NCBI RefSeq assembly: GCF_038051995.1
Contig: NZ_CP150290.1
Coordinates: forward strand, 2,780,001-2,844,000
Direction of reading: 5' to 3'
DNA: 64,000 nucleotides
From: Paenibacillus sp. FSL H8-0537
GTDB lineage: Bacteria; Bacillota; Bacilli; Paenibacillales; Paenibacillaceae
Numbering within the stretch: the stretch's first letter is position 1; each line of letters starts with the position of its first letter. A program made the translations under genes and the position numbers. The notes under the pieces were generated by a model. It did no database searches. It had not been told where the DNA came from and saw only the letters and a list, made by a program, of their open reading frames with translations. This document shows, one piece after another, positions 58,624 to 64,000 of the stretch.

Positions 58624-60417
58624 TTAGGTGATTTTTGAAGGCAGTGCTTTAATGCGCTGTTCGTCTGGCGTAATGAAAAGCGTCTTCTGATGGTCATAGA
58701 TGACGAAGCCAGGCTTGGCTCCGCTCGGCTTATGCACATGGCGAATCATCGTGTAGTCCACCGGGATCATACTGGACGATCTTGCCTGACTGTAATGCGC
58801 CGCCAGCATAGCCGCCTCTTCAAGTGTAGCATCGCCAAAGCTGCCTCCGCGAATGACGACATGCGAACCCGGGATGTCCTTCGTATGCAGCCAGGTGTCG
58901 GAGGAAGAAGCGAGACGGTTCGTCAAATATTCGTTTTGCGTATTGTTTTTGCCTACATAAATCGCAATGTTTTCGGAAGAGGTGTAGCAGAGCAAGGAAG
59001 GGTGGGCCGCCTTTTTGCGTTTTGGCCCACGCTTGCTGCTGCGATCCCGCAGGTAGCCCTGCGCAACCAGCTCCTCGCGAATTTCCTCCGTGTCGGCAAG
59101 CGACGCATTGTCGAGCTGCTGAAGCAGGGAGGACAAATAATCAATCTCTGCCTTTGCCAGCTCCATCTGTTCCCCAACGACAGCGATGCTGTTCTTATGC
59201 TTCGTATAGCGGCGGAAATAGCGCTGTGCATTGTCTGACGGCGTGAGCTGCGGATCAAGCTCAATTGTGACCGTTGCTTGATTTTCATCATAAAAGTTAA
59301 CTAATGTTGCTACTTTATCCCCGCGCTGGATTTGATGCATGTAGGCGGTAAGCAGCTCGCCAAGGACGCGGTATTTATCGGCATCATGCGCGTCAACCAA
59401 CGTTTCTTCCAGCTTGTTTATTTTTTTAATATTTTTGGCTTTTTCGTTTTGCACAAAACGAATGAGGTCGGAGGCGCGCTGCTTCACCGTATCCCGATCG
59501 GCTTTGTCGCCATAGAAGGCTTCCAGCATTTCGCTGACGGTAGGGAAGCTTGTGGTTTCCCCTTCCAAATGAGTGAGCGCTGTGACGGAGAAAAATGGTT
59601 TGCCTTTAGCATTCGTCACGATGGCAGGGTCAAATTCGCCCTGCTTTGCTTTGTCCATTAAAGCAGAAAAGCTTGGCCATAAGGCAGCTGCGGAATCATT
59701 GGCGCGGAACGCAATCTCCTTGGCGAGCAGCGGACTTAAACCGCTGAAAGCTTCTACCAGCTGCTGAGAAACGGGAGCCTCTGTATTAGCTTGCTTCTCC
59801 GCTGCTGGCGCGCTGTCAGCTTCATCGCCAGCTGCTTGCGTGTGAGCTGGCTCTGGCTTGTGGAACGCTTCGTGGAACTGGTCTTCTCGGGCAATGGAAA
59901 ACGGGTCAAGCTTTCCTTGGTCTGGGGGAGATACATAGCTGCTGCCCGGCATGACGATACGGAAGCTGCTGATGGATGGCGTGACATGATGGATGCCGTC
60001 ATGGATAATGCCCGTAGCCGGATCTAGTAAAATAATGTTGCTGTGCCGCCCCATAATTTCAATAATAATGCGTTTCAAGGATAAATCGCCGAGCTCGTCG
60101 CGGTGCCGAATATCGATATGTATAATTCGTTCCCGTCCGATCTGGCTAATCGCTTCAATGACGCCGCCCTCGCAATATTTGCGCAGCAGCATGCAGAACA
60201 TCGGGGCTTCCATTGGATTGACATAAGTGCCCGTTGTCCAATGAAGCCGCGGATAAGTAGGATTGGCTGAAAGCAGCAGCTTGCCGCTCATTCCGGCTCC
60301 GCGAATGCTGAAAATAAGGTCGTTTGCTGTCGGTTGGTGGATTTTATGAATGCGTGCGCCGATGCAGCGCTGCAAATCATCGGTTATTGCATGTATGACA
60401 ATGCCGTCTAAGGCCAT
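58624..60417 (-). CDS. rqcH: NFACT family protein RqcH (ribosome quality control)
   Basis: 597 residues. RqcH binds stalled 50S-nascent chain complexes and directs Ala-tail addition. The NFACT-N domain (MALDGIVIHAITDDLQ, RIHKIHQPTANDLIF, with DIRHRDELGD holding the conserved Asp-Arg) is followed by an Ala/Glu/Gln-rich insert (about 190-240). The coiled-coil M domain (about 280-450) and the NFACT-R domain (WLHTKDIPGSHVVIRG) complete it. AAAGGAG precedes the start. In Bacillus the homologue yloA is next to the Ca2+ ATPase yloB, as here. Confidence 0.95.
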   Translation of the reverse strand: MALDGIVIHAITDDLQRCIGARIHKIHQPTANDLIFSIRGAGMSGKLLLSANPTYPRLHWTTGTYVNPMEAPMFCMLLRKYCEGGVIEAISQIGRERIIHIDIRHRDELGDLSLKRIIIEIMGRHSNIILLDPATGIIHDGIHHVTPSISSFRIVMPGSSYVSPPDQGKLDPFSIAREDQFHEAFHKPEPAHTQAAGDEADSAPAAEKQANTEAPVSQQLVEAFSGLSPLLAKEIAFRANDSAAALWPSFSALMDKAKQGEFDPAIVTNAKGKPFFSVTALTHLEGETTSFPTVSEMLEAFYGDKADRDTVKQRASDLIRFVQNEKAKNIKKINKLEETLVDAHDADKYRVLGELLTAYMHQIQRGDKVATLVNFYDENQATVTIELDPQLTPSDNAQRYFRRYTKHKNSIAVVGEQMELAKAEIDYLSSLLQQLDNASLADTEEIREELVAQGYLRDRSSKRGPKRKKAAHPSLLCYTSSENIAIYVGKNNTQNEYLTNRLASSSDTWLHTKDIPGSHVVIRGGSFGDATLEEAAMLAAHYSQARSSSMIPVDYTMIRHVHKPSGAKPGFVIYDHQKTLFITPDEQRIKALPSKIT

Positions 60418-60606
60418 ATTTCGCTAGCTCCTTTATGTTTCAGGTCACTGAAGGGCTCCTGAAATCGGTACGTATCTCTCTATCATGCCATAGTTGAGGC
60501 AAAAACTTAACCCCTTGTTGGGATATTTTGCGGGTTGTCCGAATACATTTAGGCTTGAGAGGCTGTCCGAGGGGCGCTGAGGCATATACGGGAGGGAAAA
60601 GAAGCG

Positions 60607-63399
60607 ATGGAACAATTGAAATGGCATCAATTGGGTAAAGGGGAGCTGACGCAAGCGCTGAACAGCATCCCGGAACAGGGGCTGGCTGCCGCTGAAGCGG
60701 CGGAAAGGTTGCAGCGGGATGGGCACAATGAGCTGACCGAAGGCAAGCGGGTATCGCCGTTCATGCTGTTTCTTAATCAGTTCAAGGATTTTATGGTATT
60801 GGTGCTCATGGGCGCTACTCTTATATCGGGGCTTCTGGGCGAATATTTGGATGCGGTAACGATTATCGCTATTATCGTCATTAATTCCGTGCTCGGCTTC
60901 GTGCAGGAGTTTCGTGCAGAAAAGTCGCTGCATGCGCTAAAAGAAATGTCGGCCCCATCGGCCAAGGTTTTGCGCGGCGGGCAAATGATGGACATTCCAG
61001 CGAGGGAACTGGTCGTTGGCGATGTCATCGTGCTGGAGAGCGGGGACCGGATTCCGGCTGATGTGCGGCTGCTTGAGGCGAATAGCTGCTATACGGAGGA
61101 GTCGGCCCTAACCGGCGAGTCCGTGCCTGTCGGCAAGCATGCGATGGCGATCTCAGAGGCGGATCTGCCGCTCGGAGATCAGCGCAACATTGGCTTTATG
61201 GGCACAATGGTCACACGGGGCACCGCGAAGGGCATGGTCATTCGTACCGGAATGAAGACGGAGATGGGCACGATTGCTGAGCTTATCCAGCAGACGGAGT
61301 CGATGGAAACGCCGCTGCAGCACAGGCTGGAGCAGCTTGGCAAAATATTGATTGCCGTCGCCATCGGCCTGACGATTATCGTTGTTGCAGCAGGAATTTT
61401 GCATGGACAGCCTGCATATGGCATGTTTTTGGCTGGCGTCAGCCTTGCTGTTGCGGCAATTCCGGAAGGACTGCCCGCTATTGTGACGATCGCACTCGCG
61501 CTCGGCGTGCAGCGGATGATTAAGCGCAAGGCCATCGTACGAAAGCTGCCGTCGGTGGAGACGCTTGGCTGTGCCTCGGTTATTTGTTCAGATAAAACAG
61601 GTACCCTGACCCAAAATAAAATGACCGTCACGACCATTTGGATGGGCGGGCGGCGCCTCGATGTAACCGGGCAGGGCTATGAGCCCGTCGGAGCCATTAT
61701 GGAGGGCGGGGAGCCCGTCGATATGAAGCACGACGCCTCGCTTAAACGGCTGCTGCAAATTGCGGCGCTGTGCAACAATGCTTCGATTTATCAGGTGGAG
61801 CCAGAGGAAGGACGCAAGCGCAGTGGCAAAAATGCAGGGGCAGCGAAGCAGGAGTGGGTGCTGAGTGGCGATCCAACCGAAGGAGCACTCGTTGTGCTGG
61901 CGGCGAAGCTCGGCTTGACCGCCAAATCGCTGGAAGGACTGTACAAGCGTGAGCGGGAGTTCCCGTTCGATTCGGAGCGCAAGCTGATGTCGGTGCTCGC
62001 ATCCCATCAAGGAGGACGCGTCATTTATGCGAAAGGCGCTCCAGATGTGCTCATGCACCAGTGCAGCTATGTGCTGTGGGATGGCAAGGTTGTGCCATTT
62101 ACAGGCACGCTTAAGAAAAAATATGCTGAGGCCAGCGAAGAGATGGCCCAGTCAGCGCTGCGTGTGCTTGGTCTCGCTTACCGTGACCTGCGGGCGACTG
62201 ATAAATGCAATAGCGAGACGGAGGCGGAGAGCCAGCTCGTATTCGTCGGGCTTACGGGCATGATTGACCCGCCGCGCCGCGAAGCAAGGGAAGCGATTGC
62301 GGTATGCCGCCGCGCAGGCATCAAGACGGTGATGATTACGGGCGACCACCAGTTGACTGCAGAAGCCATTGCTGGGCAGCTGGGCATTATGCCTCGCGGC
62401 GGCATTGCGATGAGCGGGAAGCAGCTGGAAAGCATGAGCGATGAGCAGCTCGATCGTCTCGTTGACAATGTATACGTCTATGCCCGCGTATCACCGGAGC
62501 ATAAGCTGCGCATCGTCAAGTCGCTTCAGCGCCAAGGGCATGTCGTTGCGATGACAGGGGATGGAGTAAACGATGCTCCAGCCATTAAAGCAGCGGATAT
62601 CGGTATTTCCATGGGGATTACCGGAACGGACGTATCCAAGGAAGCGTCCGCCCTTATTTTGAGCGATGACAATTTCGCTTCCATTGTTTCGGCCATTGAG
62701 GAGGGGCGGAATATTTATGAAAATATTCGCAAATTCATTCGCTACTTGCTGGCCTCCAATGTTGGAGAAATTATGACGATGCTGCTTGCGATGATGGTAG
62801 GCTTGCCGCTACCGCTCGTGCCGATTCAAATTTTATGGGTCAATCTGGTGACCGACGGGCTGCCGGCGATGGCGCTTGGCGTCGATCAGGCGGAGAAGGA
62901 TTTAATGAGCCAGAAGCCGCGTTCGGCGAAAGAAAACATTTTTGCCCGCCGCCTTGGCTGGAAAATCATTAGCCGCGGCTTGCTGATCGGCTTATGTACA
63001 CTGGGGGCATTCTGGATTACGCTGATCGAGGCGCCGGGAAGCACCGAGCATTTAGTAAAGGCGCAGACGGTTGCGTTTGCAACACTCGTAATGGCGCAGC
63101 TCATTCATGTGTTTGACTGCCGCAGCTCGCGCTCGATTTTTCACCGCAATCCTTTGCAAAATCGGTATTTGGTGCTCGCCGTATTATCGTCGCTCATTAT
63201 GATGCTTGGCGTGCTGTACATTGAGCCGCTGCAGCCTATTTTCAAAACGGTGCCGCTTGGCCTGCGCGAATGGTGTCTCGTCTTTGTTGCAGCGGGAATT
63301 CCGACGTTTCTTATGGGTATTGGCAGCGTGCTGGGCACATCCAAGCCTAAAAACAAATCGGGCAAGCTGACGTTTGGCTCCAAAATGTCGACGAGATAA
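60607..63399 (+). CDS. calcium-translocating P-type ATPase (SERCA-like)
   Basis: 930 residues with ten membrane helices. The phosphorylated Asp is in [14 protein letters not shown], the TGES motif is in LTGESVPVG, the nucleotide domain has KGAPD, and [11 protein letters not shown] forms the hinge. Helix 4 has AAIPEGLPA, the PEGL motif of SERCA-type Ca2+ pumps. Homologous to Bacillus YloB, which moves Ca2+ and matters for spore germination and heat resistance. GGGAGGG precedes the ATG. Divergent from rqcH. Confidence 0.95.
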   Translation: MEQLKWHQLGKGELTQALNSIPEQGLAAAEAAERLQRDGHNELTEGKRVSPFMLFLNQFKDFMVLVLMGATLISGLLGEYLDAVTIIAIIVINSVLGFVQEFRAEKSLHALKEMSAPSAKVLRGGQMMDIPARELVVGDVIVLESGDRIPADVRLLEANSCYTEESALTGESVPVGKHAMAISEADLPLGDQRNIGFMGTMVTRGTAKGMVIRTGMKTEMGTIAELIQQTESMETPLQHRLEQLGKILIAVAIGLTIIVVAAGILHGQPAYGMFLAGVSLAVAAIPEGLPAIVTIALALGVQRMIKRKAIVRKLPSVETLGCASVICSDKTGTLTQNKMTVTTIWMGGRRLDVTGQGYEPVGAIMEGGEPVDMKHDASLKRLLQIAALCNNASIYQVEPEEGRKRSGKNAGAAKQEWVLSGDPTEGALVVLAAKLGLTAKSLEGLYKREREFPFDSERKLMSVLASHQGGRVIYAKGAPDVLMHQCSYVLWDGKVVPFTGTLKKKYAEASEEMAQSALRVLGLAYRDLRATDKCNSETEAESQLVFVGLTGMIDPPRREAREAIAVCRRAGIKTVMITGDHQLTAEAIAGQLGIMPRGGIAMSGKQLESMSDEQLDRLVDNVYVYARVSPEHKLRIVKSLQRQGHVVAMTGDGVNDAPAIKAADIGISMGITGTDVSKEASALILSDDNFASIVSAIEEGRNIYENIRKFIRYLLASNVGEIMTMLLAMMVGLPLPLVPIQILWVNLVTDGLPAMALGVDQAEKDLMSQKPRSAKENIFARRLGWKIISRGLLIGLCTLGAFWITLIEAPGSTEHLVKAQTVAFATLVMAQLIHVFDCRSSRSIFHRNPLQNRYLVLAVLSSLIMMLGVLYIEPLQPIFKTVPLGLREWCLVFVAAGIPTFLMGIGSVLGTSKPKNKSGKLTFGSKMSTR

Positions 63400-63520
63400 C
63401 ATAAAAGTACAAATGTTGATGTATTTAGTGAATAGTGTTTATCCAAGCTTTGCAGTATGCTATCATTAATCAGAATCTTTTATTTATCAATGATAGCCGC
63501 GGCAAAGGAGCGTAAATATA

Positions 63521-64000
63521 ATGAACTTCACTAAATTGCATGGATTAGGAAATGATTTTATCGTTATTGAAGGCGAGCAGCAGCTACCTGATAACGCAGC
63601 ACAGCTTGCTATCGATTTGTGCAATCGATTTTTCGGCATTGGCGCAGACGGTCTCGTATACATTTTACCTTCGGAAAATGCGGATTTCCGCATGCGAATC
63701 ATTAATTCTGACGGCTCTGAAGCAGAGCAATGCGGCAACGCCATTCGCTGCGTCGCAAAATACGTTTATGACAACGGCTTGACTGATAAAGAACTAATTT
63801 CGATTGAAACGCTAGGCGCAGGTGCGCAGGCGGTTCAATTGAGAGTAGAGGGCGGTAAAGTTCAAACCGTTCGCGTAGATATGGGCGAGCCGATTTTGAA
63901 TGGCCTGGCGGTGCCAACTACGGTTGACCAGGAGCAGGTTGTAGAGCATCCGATTGAAGTAGACGGCCGTGAGTTCCGCTTCACTGCTGTATCTATGGGC
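63521..64000 (+). CDS. dapF: diaminopimelate epimerase, 5' part (runs off the window)
   Basis: Converts LL- to meso-diaminopimelate for lysine and cell-wall synthesis. 160 codons are visible. FTKLHGLGNDFIVIEG, the catalytic Cys71 in SDGSEAEQCGNAIRC and GAGAQAVQLRVEGGKVQTVRVDMGEP match DapF; the second catalytic Cys lies beyond the window. AAAGGAG is ten bases before the ATG. Confidence 0.95.
   Translation, partial: MNFTKLHGLGNDFIVIEGEQQLPDNAAQLAIDLCNRFFGIGADGLVYILPSENADFRMRIINSDGSEAEQCGNAIRCVAKYVYDNGLTDKELISIETLGAGAQAVQLRVEGGKVQTVRVDMGEPILNGLAVPTTVDQEQVVEHPIEVDGREFRFTAVSMG

Noticed and set aside
60445..60933. 162-codon minus-strand frame overlapping the start of the Ca2+ ATPase gene
   Set aside because: It overlaps the well-supported ATPase N-terminus and has no family or ribosome site.
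1..64000. CRISPR arrays, tRNA/rRNA genes, prophage or insertion sequences
   Set aside because: No regularly spaced direct repeats, cloverleaf-like or rRNA sequence, transposase or phage gene was seen when reading the window; short tRNAs cannot be fully excluded by eye.

Overview
The window is one chromosomal segment of a low-to-mid GC Gram-positive spore former, most probably a Paenibacillus. The evidence is strong AGGAGG-type ribosome binding sites, frequent GTG/TTG starts, and Bacillales housekeeping blocks: ccpA, acuA/acuC divergent from acsA, rpsD with a long leader, yuaF-floT, ylaN, ftsW, ylbF-ylbG, rqcH beside a Ca2+ ATPase, and dapF. I see no rRNA, tRNA, CRISPR array, prophage or insertion sequence.

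Layout. 1-3.5 kb: an ABC-2 exporter (ATPase plus two permeases). 3.7-6.0 kb: an ECF sigma factor with a DUF4179-type membrane anti-sigma partner. 6.2-11.4 kb: an unknown protein, gnd, a small convergent gene, and aroK-aroA-CoA-binding protein, where the EPSP synthase is divergent. 11.4-15.9 kb: a Q/N-rich low-complexity protein, then a GlcNAc/glucose PTS permease and ptsI without ptsH. 16-19.4 kb: a PfpI-family protein, VanZ-like protein, YgiT-type zinc finger, ccpA and mtnN.

19.75-30.64 kb is the most interesting part. It is a compact same-strand cluster built around a 57-residue LysW-type amino-group carrier protein. It encodes a LysX-like ligase, a degenerate aminotransferase-fold protein, a complete DegT-type aminotransferase, a LysY/ArgC-type reductase, a LysZ-type kinase fused to a LysK-type hydrolase, two transketolase halves (the second frameshifted), an MFS exporter, a BacD-like ATP-grasp ligase and a flavodoxin-fold reductase. 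This enzyme set matches the carrier-protein route to diamino-dihydroxy-heptanoic acid known from the Streptomyces vazabitide pathway. The inferred scheme is: Glu loaded on LysW, phosphorylated, reduced to the semialdehyde, extended by a C2 ketol unit, transaminated, released, then ligated to an amino acid and exported. It sits inside an otherwise conserved ccpA-acu-acs neighbourhood.

30.7-38 kb: acuC and acuA diverge from acsA (with a candidate CcpA site), then a PBP1A-type penicillin-binding protein with fibronectin III tails. 38-41 kb: yuaF-floT and rpsD. 41-51 kb: a GAF-GGDEF protein, lipoprotein, M29 aminopeptidase, an HPr-like protein lacking the catalytic His, ylaN, a Ca2+/H+ antiporter, an Asp23-family protein, ftsW, a YugN-like gene and an M20 amidohydrolase. 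51-55 kb: an XPB-type helicase with a partner protein, then ylbF-ylbG. 56-64 kb: an unknown protein, LysR regulator, PHP phosphoesterase, rqcH, Ca2+ ATPase and the start of dapF.

A second unexplained pattern is a roughly 100-nt two-hairpin intergenic element present four times in the same orientation (about 15865, 38504, 40271 and 58446), always at a gene 3' end and sharing the core GCCGCCAAAGGACGGC.
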